A stretch of 64,000 bases of DNA, from contig OZ253556.1 of assembly GCA_965262705.1 (NCBI GenBank), positions 744,001 through 808,000 of the forward strand, written 5' to 3'. A program made the translations under genes and the position numbers. Under the pieces are notes generated by a model. The model ran no database searches. It was given only the letters and a program-made list of their open reading frames with translations, and was not told where the DNA came from. Each line of letters opens with the position of its first letter. Position 1 is the stretch's first letter. Origin of the DNA: UJ101 sp965262705. GTDB lineage: Bacteria > Bacteroidota > Bacteroidia > Flavobacteriales > UJ101. This document shows, piece after piece, positions 1 to 8,497 of this stretch.

Positions 1-1801
1 TTTGCTTTTTGGATTTTTTACCTTTCTTTTTACCTTTTTTAGACCCTTTTTTGCTTGATTCTTTAGCTTTCTTTTCGTCCTTTTCTTTTTCCTTTAGTAA
101 TTCATAATCTTCATTACTTAATCTGTATCTATCATAAGCTTTTTGGTCAAAAAAGACTGCAAAAATATCTTCTTGAGCCTGCCCGTGATTGGCTAATGAT
201 TTTAATCCGTCACGACTGTTTAAATAGGTCATCATTTTGCCTTCCATTGCCCATTTCGGATTATTTTCGCCAAAACCGCTATTAATAGGGAAAAATGCTT
301 TTCCGCTCCCGTCGGCTTTAATTAGAGCGGTGTTGAGCGAAGACATATACTCTTTTTCGTCATCAACTAAAAGCCACTTACTATCAGGACTCCAATCAAA
401 CCCCCAATCACCATCTGCGTATGAGTGGTTTCGACCTTTTGGTAGTACGGTAAAGGTTTTATTGCTTTTTACATCCATTACTTTTAACACGTTGCGTTCG
501 TTTACGTAAGCAATTTTTTTGCCGTCAGGCGAATACTCTGCTTGAAAGTCGTCAGATGATTTTTCTACAACAGGTTCGGTTTTTAAAACCGTTGAAGCAT
601 AGAAATATTTTTCTTTAGGATATTTTAAACTCTTTTGATAAATACTCCAGCTACCGTTTTTCTCGGCAGAATACATTAAATAATCTCCTTTTGGAGACCA
701 ACTAATCATACGCTCTTGATACGGGGTGTTTGTAATTCTTTTGGTAAGGGAATCATTAACACCGGTTACAAAAATTTCGCCGCGATTGACAAAGGCAATT
801 TCTTTTCCGTCAGGACTTACGGCAAATTCTTCCACACTATTAATAGGAATGTTCTTAATAGCCTGATAGCCGGCATCGTTCATAATTTGAACTTTTATTT
901 TAACAGGGCTTCCACCGTCTTTTTGAGTGTATATTTCGCCTTTCCAAGTATAGGCAATGATGTTGTCATTTGAAATTGAAGTCAATTCTCGTGCGGGAAA
1001 ATTCTTGAAATGGGAAATTTGTTGTGCGTTGCCCGTTGCTAATAAGCGTTTGTAGATATTTAATGTACCATCATTTTTTTCGCTGATGTAATACACTGAT
1101 CTATCGTCTTTACTAAACACAGGAGACAAATCGTTACCACCGAATTTGGTCAGTTTTTTGTAAGCGTTTTGTTTGACATTATACGTCCAAATATCCCGGG
1201 TTACCGGAGAAATTTCGTGTTTGCGCCATGGGTCTTCATACCCTTTTTTATCTTGAAAAATGATTTCGCTTCCATCAGAATTGTAATGTGCTGCATCGGC
1301 TCCGGATGCAGTAACCATTATGGGTCTGCCGCCAGTGGCAGGAATGGTATATAAAACACGCCAGTAACGCGTGCCCGGAAAGCGAACACTCTTTGCCGGT
1401 GCCTCTCGCCCGCTGCCAAATAATACTTCTTTATTATCGGGTGTAAAATCGTACGGATAATCATTGGCACTGTTATAAGTCAATCGTATAGGAGTTCCAC
1501 CGGTTGCCGGCATAGTATATACGTCAAAATTACCGTAATGATTGCTTGAAAAGGCAATGGTTTTTCCGTCGTGACTCCAAACTGGATTTGTGTTGTAATC
1601 ATCGCCAACGGTAATTGGAATGGCTAAACCGCCCTTTGAATTAACGCGGTATAAATTGCCCATATAACCAAAAATGATAGTACTGCCATCGGGTGAAATT
1701 GCTGGATAGCGCAGCCATTTGGCTTCTTTTTGAGCAAATGTCATGGAAAATAAACTAGTTGTTAGTAGTAATAAGAAAATTTTCTTTATTTGATTTGTCA
1801 T
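1..1801 (-). CDS. Tricorn-like S41 family protease, N-terminal part (C-terminus beyond the window)
   Basis: Reading leftward from an ATG at 1801 gives about 600 uninterrupted codons that run off the window edge. The start MTNQIKKIFLLLLTTSLFS is a signal peptide ending near FAQ, so the product should be exported to the periplasm. The visible part is a chain of beta-propeller blades with repeated motifs such as ISPDGSTIIF, WSHDGKTIAFSS, FTPDNKEVLF and WSPKGDYLMYSA, as in the WD40-like N-terminal propellers of tricorn proteases. The last codons in the window are very lysine-rich (KKGSKKGKKKGKKSKK), a linker often seen before the PDZ and S41 domains in Bacteroidota homologues. The catalytic domain is not in the window, so the protease call rests on the propeller and linker. 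No partner gene is visible. Confidence 0.8.
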   Translation of the reverse strand, partial: MTNQIKKIFLLLLTTSLFSMTFAQKEAKWLRYPAISPDGSTIIFGYMGNLYRVNSKGGLAIPITVGDDYNTNPVWSHDGKTIAFSSNHYGNFDVYTMPATGGTPIRLTYNSANDYPYDFTPDNKEVLFGSGREAPAKSVRFPGTRYWRVLYTIPATGGRPIMVTASGADAAHYNSDGSEIIFQDKKGYEDPWRKHEISPVTRDIWTYNVKQNAYKKLTKFGGNDLSPVFSKDDRSVYYISEKNDGTLNIYKRLLATGNAQQISHFKNFPARELTSISNDNIIAYTWKGEIYTQKDGGSPVKIKVQIMNDAGYQAIKNIPINSVEEFAVSPDGKEIAFVNRGEIFVTGVNDSLTKRITNTPYQERMISWSPKGDYLMYSAEKNGSWSIYQKSLKYPKEKYFYASTVLKTEPVVEKSSDDFQAEYSPDGKKIAYVNERNVLKVMDVKSNKTFTVLPKGRNHSYADGDWGFDWSPDSKWLLVDDEKEYMSSLNTALIKADGSGKAFFPINSGFGENNPKWAMEGKMMTYLNSRDGLKSLANHGQAQEDIFAVFFDQKAYDRYRLSNEDYELLKEKEKDEKKAKESSKKGSKKGKKKGKKSKKQ

Positions 1802-1839
1802 CTTAGTTTTGTATAAAATTTTTAAAATCAGAAAATAAA

Positions 1840-2107
1840 AGACCGTTGTACAATAGCCATTCCGTGTTTGATTACTTTATTTTGTACTTTTCATTTTTTA
1901 TTTTGAGAACTTTAGATTTGCTGACTTACAGTTGCAAAATAAATAAAAAAATATGAACCCGAAAGCATCTAACTTCAAACTGCTTCCTTCTCAAAAAATT
2001 AAAATCCTCACAACCATTAGGTTGCTCCGGTATTTAGCTTTGCTGACTTGCAGTTAATTTTCTTCGAGCGTTGCATTTTATTGCTAAGATGCTTTCTGCA
2101 AAGGTCC
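1840..2107 (+). repeat. Degenerate long MITE copy
   Basis: Starts agaccgttgta and ends ctttctgcaaaggtcc, and carries the internal blocks cttcaaactgcttccttctc, aaattaaaatcctcacaacc and gttgctccggtatttag. It is longer than the usual 165 bp because the gctgacttrcagtt block of the short derivatives occurs twice inside it. It fills most of the 400-bp gap between the divergent protease and M16-like genes. No target-site duplication is visible. Confidence 0.7.
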
Positions 2108-2167
2108 AAAAATAATTAAAATATATTTGATAAATAAAAATTATAATAAAAAAATATTATCCAATAT

Positions 2168-2199
2168 TTTGTACTAAGTAGAATATTTATTTAATTTTG
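2168..2199 (+). promoter_or_regulatory. Bacteroidota-type promoter TTTG-N20-TAATTTTG
   Basis: TTTG at 2168-2171 and TAATTTTG at 2192-2199 with a 20-bp spacer match the Bacteroidota -33/-7 consensus. The -7 box ends only 4 bp before the ATG at 2204, so the mRNA would be leaderless or nearly so. Confidence 0.6.
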
Positions 2200-2203
2200 T
2201 TGT

Positions 2204-3991
2204 ATGAATAAATTAATAATATTTTTTACGTTAGTATTTTACTTTTCAATTGGCAATGCTCAAGGGAAAAAAATCACATTATCGAATGATGTTGAGGTAA
2301 CTCTTATAAAAAAGAACGAAAATAAAACAGAAATTGTTTTATTTATAAACAAACCACCATCCTGTTTTCAGGATATAGTTACCCAAACGGCTTTGAATAA
2401 AGTTTTGAAAGATTATTCTGAAAGAAACTCTTATGAGAATCGTATTGTTCGTTTTTTACCCAACAAAATAATTTATAAAACGAATGAAGACATAGATATT
2501 ACATTACTTAATTTTAGGGATATTATACAGGGATTTAATATAAATTCGTCTAAAGTTTACTTATCAGAATTAAGGAGTTTCTATGAAATGCACAAGATAA
2601 AAGATAACGGAATAAAATCGTTTGCTATTCATAAAATGTATCCTGATTATTCTTATCCTTTATTAAGCCGGAATATCACTTCAAAAAAAATAAAGCAAAT
2701 CTCTGATGAATATAAAAATGCTATAGGAATTAACAATATCCGTCTAAAGATAAGTGGTCATTTTAATAGAAGAATCACTCCTTCTACTGTTCGTAAACAG
2801 CTGGAAAACCTTTTTAGGCAATGGGATTTAAAAGAGTTTACTGCTAAGTGTGAAAAGATAGCTACATCTAAACCCTTTTTTATTTATAAACCCTTTTTTC
2901 CTTTACAAAAGGGAATTGAAATGTATGCTATATACCATCAAAATAGAAAATTGGGTATCTCAATAAAAGAGCATTTAATTAAAACTTTTGGAGATAAAAA
3001 TATTGTTTTCCATTCATTTGATGATTTTTCTGAAATTCAAATTTTCCAGAAAACTGACCAGGCTGATGGAATGCCCTTACTTTCAAAGTTAAAAACTTTT
3101 GCCCAAAATAATGCGTTGAATTTTAGTGATTTCGGAATAGTCGTTTCCGGCGCCCCACAATCGATTTATAATAGTTTTAACCAGGAATCTATTACCTATC
3201 TGAATGAAAAAGAAGAAAAAATAAACAACCCTTTTGTTTATAGAGATTTACCCATCTCTGGAAAAGAGGTTATTGACAATTATCTAACAACTATAGGAAA
3301 AAAGCAATTACTTGATTCTATTAAAAATACTCGATCGGTTTATAAATTGATTATGAATGAGGATACCTTAAAGGTAAAGATTGAAGTTTTAAATGCCCTC
3401 CCTTACAAAAAGATAAAAAAAATATGGGTAGAGGATAAACTTATTTCTTATAATGCATTTGATGGAGAAAGAGGATGGATAGACAGACAAGGAACCCTAT
3501 TCGATTATACGAAAAAACAAAATACCGAAGCGATTCTTGAGGCGTCAATTATTCCCCAACAGTTTTATCCGATAGAAAAAGTAAAGGCAGAAGGCTTAGT
3601 AATTAAAAAAAGTAAAAAATACAAGGATAAACAATTATATAAGATTAGCATCCGGATGGGCGATTATATTGTGTATGAATATTATGATCGCGGGTCAAAT
3701 CTTTTAGTGAGGCAGGAGTTTTGCAAAGAACCTTACACGCCTGTAAAAACCATTTATTATGATGACTATTCAAAATATGAGGGCTTAATTATTCCTTTTA
3801 AGTTGCGTATTGTGGAAAAAGATACAACTTCTACCTTGATTTTAACGCAACGGATATATAATTCACGAATTAACCCCGACGAATTTTTAAAAAAGAATCG
3901 TACAAAATTGCTTAAAAAAGACGAAAGTATGCTTAATGATTCAAAGGATACAAAGTCTGAAAATACACAAGGGCATGCAAACGGGCATTAA
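2204..3991 (+). CDS. Secreted protein: degenerate M16-like region plus LolA-like C-terminal region
   Basis: 595 aa with a signal peptide (MNKLIIFFTLVFYFSIGNAQ). Residues of about 20-340 have the layout of an M16 peptidase-like half (the segment near 175-215 resembles the M16 repeat), but I see no HxxEH zinc motif, so it should be inactive as a protease. Residues of about 365-565 resemble the outer-membrane lipoprotein-sorting (LolA/LolB-like) beta fold that is fused to M16 domains in Bacteroidota: a VYKLIMNEDTLKVKIEVL strand and then FDGERGWIDRQG. The tail is polar and ends in GHANGH. It is followed 36 bp later by a small membrane protein on the same strand. The domain calls are from overall resemblance. 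It could be a chaperone-like partner of an active M16 protease encoded elsewhere. Confidence 0.6.
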   Translation: MNKLIIFFTLVFYFSIGNAQGKKITLSNDVEVTLIKKNENKTEIVLFINKPPSCFQDIVTQTALNKVLKDYSERNSYENRIVRFLPNKIIYKTNEDIDITLLNFRDIIQGFNINSSKVYLSELRSFYEMHKIKDNGIKSFAIHKMYPDYSYPLLSRNITSKKIKQISDEYKNAIGINNIRLKISGHFNRRITPSTVRKQLENLFRQWDLKEFTAKCEKIATSKPFFIYKPFFPLQKGIEMYAIYHQNRKLGISIKEHLIKTFGDKNIVFHSFDDFSEIQIFQKTDQADGMPLLSKLKTFAQNNALNFSDFGIVVSGAPQSIYNSFNQESITYLNEKEEKINNPFVYRDLPISGKEVIDNYLTTIGKKQLLDSIKNTRSVYKLIMNEDTLKVKIEVLNALPYKKIKKIWVEDKLISYNAFDGERGWIDRQGTLFDYTKKQNTEAILEASIIPQQFYPIEKVKAEGLVIKKSKKYKDKQLYKISIRMGDYIVYEYYDRGSNLLVRQEFCKEPYTPVKTIYYDDYSKYEGLIIPFKLRIVEKDTTSTLILTQRIYNSRINPDEFLKKNRTKLLKKDESMLNDSKDTKSENTQGHANGH

Positions 3992-4027
3992 CCGAATATT
4001 TTATGCTTTATTTCAAAATCTAATGAT

Positions 4028-4456
4028 ATGCTTCAAAAGTTTTATTCTATTTTAAAGGAAATTCACAGTCAATGGGCTTATTTAGCACTACTAATGGTAT
4101 TTATAATTACATTTATTACATTTATTAAATACTTTCAAAAGGCAAGGGTAGATAAAACCATCCGGAAAATTAGTTTTTTCACCGTTATCACCGTTCACTT
4201 ACAGTTGTTATTTGGCATTATTTTATATTTTATCTCGCCTATGGTAATTATAGGTAGCAGCACTATGAGAATATCAGCGCATCGATTCTATGCGGTTGAG
4301 CACCCTGTGATGATGATTATAGCAATTATTTTAATTACCATAGGCAATGCCCAATTAAAAAGAGCTACTTATTTTAGAATAAGAATTCCCATTTTTTTTC
4401 TATTGGGCTTAATATTTATTTTCAGCCGTATTCCTTACAAAGTATGGTTTAGGTAA
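4028..4456 (+). CDS. Cytochrome-b-like four-helix membrane protein
   Basis: 142 aa with four hydrophobic helices at about 17-34, 50-68, 90-106 and 118-133. Histidines are placed as in Bacteroidota proteins annotated as cytochrome b: H57 in VITVHLQLLFG and H91 in AVEHPVMM. Those histidines could hold haem, but haem binding is inferred. It starts 36 bp after the M16-like gene and may share its transcript. The function is unknown beyond an inner-membrane, possibly redox, role. Confidence 0.55.
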   Translation: MLQKFYSILKEIHSQWAYLALLMVFIITFITFIKYFQKARVDKTIRKISFFTVITVHLQLLFGIILYFISPMVIIGSSTMRISAHRFYAVEHPVMMIIAIILITIGNAQLKRATYFRIRIPIFFLLGLIFIFSRIPYKVWFR

Positions 4457-4471
4457 AATTTTTTATAGATC

Positions 4472-4527
4472 AAGACCTTTAGCTAGCGCTGACTTTCAGT
4501 TGCTAAAGTGCTTTTTGCAATGATCTT
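4472..4527 (+). repeat. Short MITE derivative (about 56 bp)
   Basis: aagacctttagctagcgctg followed by actttcagttgctaaagtgc and ends tttttgcaatgatctt. It lies between the convergent cytochrome-like and NDH-2 genes. No clear target duplication. Confidence 0.65.
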
Positions 4528-4575
4528 TATTTGCTTGTAGGTAACAAGTTTCCCAAAACTCAAAGACCTTTTACT

Positions 4576-5856
4576 TCACTGTTTTGGAAGTTCGTCGTCA
4601 ATATCTTTATGGATAAGACGTGCTCCCCGAATACTTTTTATGTAATGGAAAACCCAATTGAGCATGACGGCAAATTTACTGCGGTAACTGACGAGATAAA
4701 AGATGTGGATAAATCCCCAAATAAGCCAAGCAAAGATTCCCTCAAAGTGCATGCCGCGGAAAAAGCCAACGGCTTTATTTTTCCCAATGGTGGCAACTCC
4801 TCCTTTATCAAAATACTTAAATGGGGGTCTCTTTTTTTTAGGAACTTGCCTTCGGATAATCTTACCGACATAACGTCCTTGTTGTATAGCTGTCGGCGCA
4901 ACTGCGGGAAGGGGCTTTCCATCTTTTTCAATGACACAAGCGGCATCCCCAATAACGAAAATTTCAGGATGTTCTGGAATAGACATATCAAGCTCAACCC
5001 TGGCTCGTCCTTGACGATCAAGGGGAACATCGAGGGTTTTTAATAGAGAAGAGGCTTTATTTCCAGCTGCCCAAATCACATTCCGTGCAACAATAAAGTT
5101 ATCTCCAAATTGAACTCCTTCTTCTGTAATATTGGTCACGAGTTCTCCGGTGAGAACCCTGACTCCTATCTTCTCTAAGTCCTTTTTTGCTCTTGCCGAA
5201 AGTTTTTCAGGAAAGAGAGGAAGAACGCGAAGATGTCCTTCTAAAAGATAGATTTTAGATTTTTCAGGATTGATCCGCCGAAAATTCTTAAATATCGTTT
5301 GGTGCGCGATTTCTGCAATGGCACCCGCCATTTCAACTCCTGTTGGTCCACCGCCGATAATGACAAAATTTAAGTATTTTTCTGCTTCATGTATGCTATC
5401 CATTCTTTCTGCTTTTTCAAAGGAAATGAGAATCCGTTCTCGAATTTTTAAAGCATCGGTAATGGTTTTAAGGCCATGAGCTAAGGGTTCCCAGTGGTCA
5501 TTTCCAAAGTAAGAATGACGGGCTCCTGCTGCAACAACAAGATAGTCGTAAGAAATAATATCTCTATTGACCAAAATGATTTCTTGGTTTTTCTTATCAA
5601 TAGATTCAACCGTCCCCATAATTACAGTCGCATTCTTTTGATTAGCAAAGATTTCTCGCAGAGGCGTTGCAATATCTGCAGGAGAAAGAGCACAACTGGC
5701 TACTTGATAGAGGAGAGGTTGAAAGAGATGATGATTCTTCCTATCGATAAGGAGAACATTTAAGTCGGCTTTTTTTAGCGTTTGAACACAATTGATTCCA
5801 CCAAATCCACCACCAATAACAACAACACGTGTATAAATCATGAGTTTCTTGCACAT
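4576..5856 (-). CDS. ndh: Type II NADH dehydrogenase (NDH-2)
   Basis: 426 aa. It oxidises NADH and reduces quinone at the inner membrane without pumping protons. There are two Rossmann motifs: VVVIGGGFGGINC near residue 12 for FAD, and FVIIGGGPTGVEMAGAIAEI near residue 165 for NADH. The family motifs HLFQPLLYQVASCALSP, WAAGN, FVIGDAA and PAVAPTAIQQGRYV are present. The C-terminal part has a hydrophobic amphipathic stretch (FAWLIWGFIHIFYLVSY) for membrane attachment. Codon use differs from its neighbours: leucine is mostly CTC or CTT in the first 70 codons, whereas nearby genes favour TTA. That suggests acquisition from another lineage. An in-frame ATG four codons downstream (MIYTR) is an alternative start. 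It is bounded by repeats on both sides. Confidence 0.9.
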   Translation of the reverse strand: MCKKLMIYTRVVVIGGGFGGINCVQTLKKADLNVLLIDRKNHHLFQPLLYQVASCALSPADIATPLREIFANQKNATVIMGTVESIDKKNQEIILVNRDIISYDYLVVAAGARHSYFGNDHWEPLAHGLKTITDALKIRERILISFEKAERMDSIHEAEKYLNFVIIGGGPTGVEMAGAIAEIAHQTIFKNFRRINPEKSKIYLLEGHLRVLPLFPEKLSARAKKDLEKIGVRVLTGELVTNITEEGVQFGDNFIVARNVIWAAGNKASSLLKTLDVPLDRQGRARVELDMSIPEHPEIFVIGDAACVIEKDGKPLPAVAPTAIQQGRYVGKIIRRQVPKKKRPPFKYFDKGGVATIGKNKAVGFFRGMHFEGIFAWLIWGFIHIFYLVSYRSKFAVMLNWVFHYIKSIRGARLIHKDIDDELPKQ

Positions 5857-6140
5857 TTCATTATCTTATATCTAATATTATCGTTGCAAAAAAATATAAA
5901 TCCTTTGTATCAATCACAAATTAAATGCCAATTAAATATAACTCAAAAATTAAATTTTTTATAAATTAAAAATTTCTGCTAATATAAAGTATATTAATAA
6001 GGCATTTAGCATAAGCAGGGTAATATTTTTTTTATAAGATTGATATGATTTTTAATATTTTAATCTTTTACCTTCATTATCGTCTTTAAATTCTTTTTTA
6101 TCTACCTTTTCCCTTTCAGGAGCTTATATCTTAAAGTTAA

Positions 6141-6185
6141 GAGACCGTTGCAAAAAGCACTTTAGCAAAAAAATGCAACGGTCTC
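6141..6185 (-). repeat. Minimal 45-bp MITE derivative joined to repeat B copy 1
   Basis: GAGACCGTTGCAAAAAGC at the left and ATGCAACGGTCTC at the right form an almost complete inverted repeat. The same 45-bp unit sits at the same junction of the second repeat B copy (21147-21191). Confidence 0.75.
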
Positions 6186-6371
6186 AAGTTAGCGCGATAT
6201 AAAGGGCTTTGCAGGGCGAGCGTTAGGGATAGCAGCGATATCCTTTTTCCTGGGGCAGCCTTTAGCCCCAGGAAAAAGATAAAGCGGATAGCCCGCCAGC
6301 CATTAGGCGGGAACGCCCAAAAGAATAAATAAAGGTTATTTATCCGGATTCTTTTATAAAACCCATACGCC
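6186..6371 (-). repeat. Repeat B, copy 1 (about 185 bp)
   Basis: Contains aagttagcgcgatataaagg, the strong hairpin ttcctggggc/gccccaggaa at about 6249-6278, and gggaacgcccaaaagaat. It is inverted and about 85-90 percent identical by eye to 20958-21146. It ends 2 bp from the stop codon of the ferredoxin-NADP reductase gene. The 284 bp to its left (5857-6140) are AT-rich with no gene that I can support. Confidence 0.75.
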
Positions 6372-6373
6372 TA

Positions 6374-7429
6374 TTAGTCAATGGCTTTTGTAACCGCTTT
6401 CTTTGCTTGTTTTACCTCCCCGTCAAAACCTTCTATTCCATTAACGGTCGTATATTTCATAACAAAACGTTTTTCAGGGTGAATAATCGCATGGGCATAT
6501 TGCATCATTATGGCAGCTTCGTGAAAACCACATAGAATAAGTTTTAATTTTCCGGGATAGGTATTTACGTCTCCAATGGCAAAAATTCCCGGAATATTTG
6601 TTTGATAATCCTTTGTGTTGTTTACTTTAATGGCATTTTTCTCAATCTCCAACCCCCAGTTGGCAATAGGCCCTAATTTGGGTGCCAATCCGAACAAAGG
6701 AATAAAATAATCGGTTTCGATTATTATCTCTCCTTCTTTTTTGTGTCGGACTAATACTGATTCTGTTTTTTCTTTTCCGTGAATTTCTTTTACCTCTGCT
6801 TCGGTGATTAGTTTAATTTTTCCTGCCTTAGCTAATTCGGCTACTTTTTCAACCGAATCTAAAGCTCCCCTAAACTCATTTCTTCTGTGGATTAACGAGA
6901 CCTCTCTTGCCACCTCTGATAAATAAACCGACCAATCCAGCGCCGAATCACCACCGCCGGAGATAACTACTCTTTTGTTTCGATATTTTTCAGGATCTTT
7001 AATGATATATTCCACGCCCTTGTCTTCAAAATTTATTAGATTGGGAATAGGCGGTTTCCTTGGTTCAAATGACCCCAATCCACCAGCGATAACTACCACA
7101 GTTGCAAAGTGCTCTGTTCCTTTATCCGTCCTTACCTTAAATGTGCCGTCTTCCAATTTATCGATGGTTTCTGCACGTTCGCCCAAAGTATATCCTGGTT
7201 GAAAAGGCTTGATTTGTTCGGCGAGTTTATCAACTAAATCCCCTGCAAGAATTTCCGGATAAGCCGGAATATCATAAATGGGTTTCTTAGGATAAATTTC
7301 GGTGCATTGTCCTCCGGGTTCTGCCAGCGCATCGATTAAATGACATCTTAGTTTTAGCAATCCGGCTTCAAATACGGCAAACATTCCCACCGGGCCTGCA
7401 CCGATAATTAAAATATCTGTTTTTATCAT
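6374..7429 (-). CDS. Ferredoxin-NADP reductase, thioredoxin-reductase-like type
   Basis: 351 aa from the MIKTDILIIGAG start at 7429. An upstream in-frame ATG at 7468 adds 13 residues, but its would-be leader is the end of a MITE, so I prefer 7429. The FAD motif IIGAGPVGMFAVFEAG lies near residue 7, then EPGGQCTEIYPKKPIYDIPA, a second nucleotide motif VVISGGGDSALDW and the FAD-closing FAIGDVNTYPG. The redox-active CxxC of true thioredoxin reductases is absent, which fits ferredoxin/flavodoxin-NADP reductases of the YumC type. The next gene upstream makes the sirohaem precursor, so a role in supplying electrons for sulfite reduction is plausible but inferred. A short MITE lies between its probable promoter (7547-7554) and its start. 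Confidence 0.85.
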   Translation of the reverse strand: MIKTDILIIGAGPVGMFAVFEAGLLKLRCHLIDALAEPGGQCTEIYPKKPIYDIPAYPEILAGDLVDKLAEQIKPFQPGYTLGERAETIDKLEDGTFKVRTDKGTEHFATVVVIAGGLGSFEPRKPPIPNLINFEDKGVEYIIKDPEKYRNKRVVISGGGDSALDWSVYLSEVAREVSLIHRRNEFRGALDSVEKVAELAKAGKIKLITEAEVKEIHGKEKTESVLVRHKKEGEIIIETDYFIPLFGLAPKLGPIANWGLEIEKNAIKVNNTKDYQTNIPGIFAIGDVNTYPGKLKLILCGFHEAAIMMQYAHAIIHPEKRFVMKYTTVNGIEGFDGEVKQAKKAVTKAID

Positions 7430-7466
7430 TTTTGTAGGTCTATGTTTTTTTGTTTTATTTAAAGAC

Positions 7467-7527
7467 ATGACCTTTGCAAAAAGTACTTTAGCAACTGAAA
7501 TGCAAGTCAGTAAAAGCTAAAGATATC
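7467..7527 (-). repeat. Short MITE derivative in the FNR leader
   Basis: gacctttgcaaaaagtactt, then agcaactgaaatgcaagtca and gtaaaagctaaagatatc: the reverse orientation of the 55-bp derivative at 36524-36578. It separates the FNR start from the TACCTTTG box at 7547-7554. Confidence 0.65.
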
Positions 7528-7546
7528 TTAAAATTAATAACGCTTG

Positions 7547-7554
7547 CAAAGGTA
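7547..7554 (-). promoter_or_regulatory. -7 promoter box TACCTTTG for the FNR gene
   Basis: Plus-strand caaaggta reads TACCTTTG on the minus strand and matches TAnnTTTG. I see no clear -33 TTTG. The leader to the 7429 start would be about 110 nt and includes a MITE. Confidence 0.5.
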
Positions 7555-7565
7555 AACATAAGTAC

Positions 7566-8144
7566 TCAAGCCATAAACCGTTGGGTTATTTTATTCATCT
7601 CTCGTACTTTGTGCTCAAAATCGCCTTTGAGGGTTTTACGGTAACTGTTAAGGTTTTCTGCTAATTCATTCATGTTTTCAGGTATAATTTGTTCAAAAAA
7701 TTGTCGTAACCGTTTGGCTAAGGTTGGAGATTTTCCGTTAGTTGAGACTGCAATTTTTATATTCCCTTTCGTTACAATTCCACCTAAGTAGAAATCGCAT
7801 AGATGAGGAGTGTCGGCTATATTTACCAAAATATTTTGCGCTTTGGCTTCCTCGTAAATTTGCTTATTAATCTCTTCTTTATCCGTTACACCGATAACTA
7901 AATGCTTATTCTTTAGATATTTTTGATGATACGCATCTTTTATTAATCTAATATGAGGCTTCTGTTTTGCTAATTCTGTTAGTTCTTCTCCAAAGGTTTT
8001 AGATACAATACTTACACAAGCATTCGGGCTTGATTTTAAAAGGAAAAACAACTTTTCATATCCTACTGCTCCACCTCCTACAATTAATAATTGAAGTTTT
8101 GAGACTTTTAAAAAAATTGGATATAATTCGTTTCCTTTTATCAT
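7566..8144 (-). CDS. Precorrin-2 dehydrogenase / sirohydrochlorin ferrochelatase (CysG N-domain type)
   Basis: 192 aa, matching the stand-alone N-domain of sirohaem synthase. It oxidises precorrin-2 with NAD and inserts Fe(II) to give sirohaem, the cofactor of sulfite and nitrite reductases. The NAD fold LLIVGGGAVGYEKLFFLL is near residue 18, ILVNIADTPHLCDFYLGGIV follows, and then the conserved ISTNGKSP-like motif AVSTNGKSPTLAKRLR. The helical dimerisation tail is present. There is no methyltransferase domain, so CobA would have to come from elsewhere. It lies upstream of the FNR gene on the same strand. Confidence 0.88.
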   Translation of the reverse strand: MIKGNELYPIFLKVSKLQLLIVGGGAVGYEKLFFLLKSSPNACVSIVSKTFGEELTELAKQKPHIRLIKDAYHQKYLKNKHLVIGVTDKEEINKQIYEEAKAQNILVNIADTPHLCDFYLGGIVTKGNIKIAVSTNGKSPTLAKRLRQFFEQIIPENMNELAENLNSYRKTLKGDFEHKVREMNKITQRFMA

Positions 8145-8186
8145 TTTTTCGTTTTTTAATTTATCCTATGAAAGAACTAAGGTATT

Positions 8187-8372
8187 GAGACCGTTGCAGA
8201 ACACATAAAAAAGTATGAAAAAGAAAGCATTTAGTTTCAAACGGCTTCCTTCTCAAAACTTCGACAAACTCAGCTACCGAGAGTTAAATCCTCACAACCA
8301 CAAGGTTGCTCCGGTATTTAATTTTTATCGGGCGTTGCATTTTTTTGCTAAAGTACTTTTTGCAACGGTCTC
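8187..8372 (+). repeat. Long MITE copy with GGTATT target duplication
   Basis: GAGACCGTTGCAGAACACAT at the left, TTTTTGCAACGGTCTC at the right, flanked on both sides by GGTATT (8181-8186 and 8373-8378). The usual centre is partly replaced by cttcgacaaactcagctacc. A further isolated right end (gctttttgcaacggtctc) lies at 8421-8438. Confidence 0.88.
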
Positions 8373-8497
8373 GGTATTATTTATTGCTATACTTATAGCT
8401 ATTTTTTAAGTTGATAGGGTGCTTTTTGCAACGGTCTCCTTTGTGAAAAATTATCTTCACAAAGGATTAAACCTTTTTATTATAACAGAGTTAAAAT

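Noticed and set aside
4531..5043. 170-codon plus-strand frame opposite the NDH-2 gene
   Set aside because: A shadow of a clearly conserved gene on the other strand, with no family motif.
7430..7468. N-terminal extension of the FNR protein from the ATG at 7468
   Set aside because: The ATG is at the edge of a MITE, the extra 13 residues are basic and unrelated to the family, and MIKTDILIIGAG is the canonical start.
8215..8409. Open frame of 64 codons on the plus strand
   Set aside because: It lies almost wholly inside a MITE copy with target duplications, and its residues are translations of the repeat.
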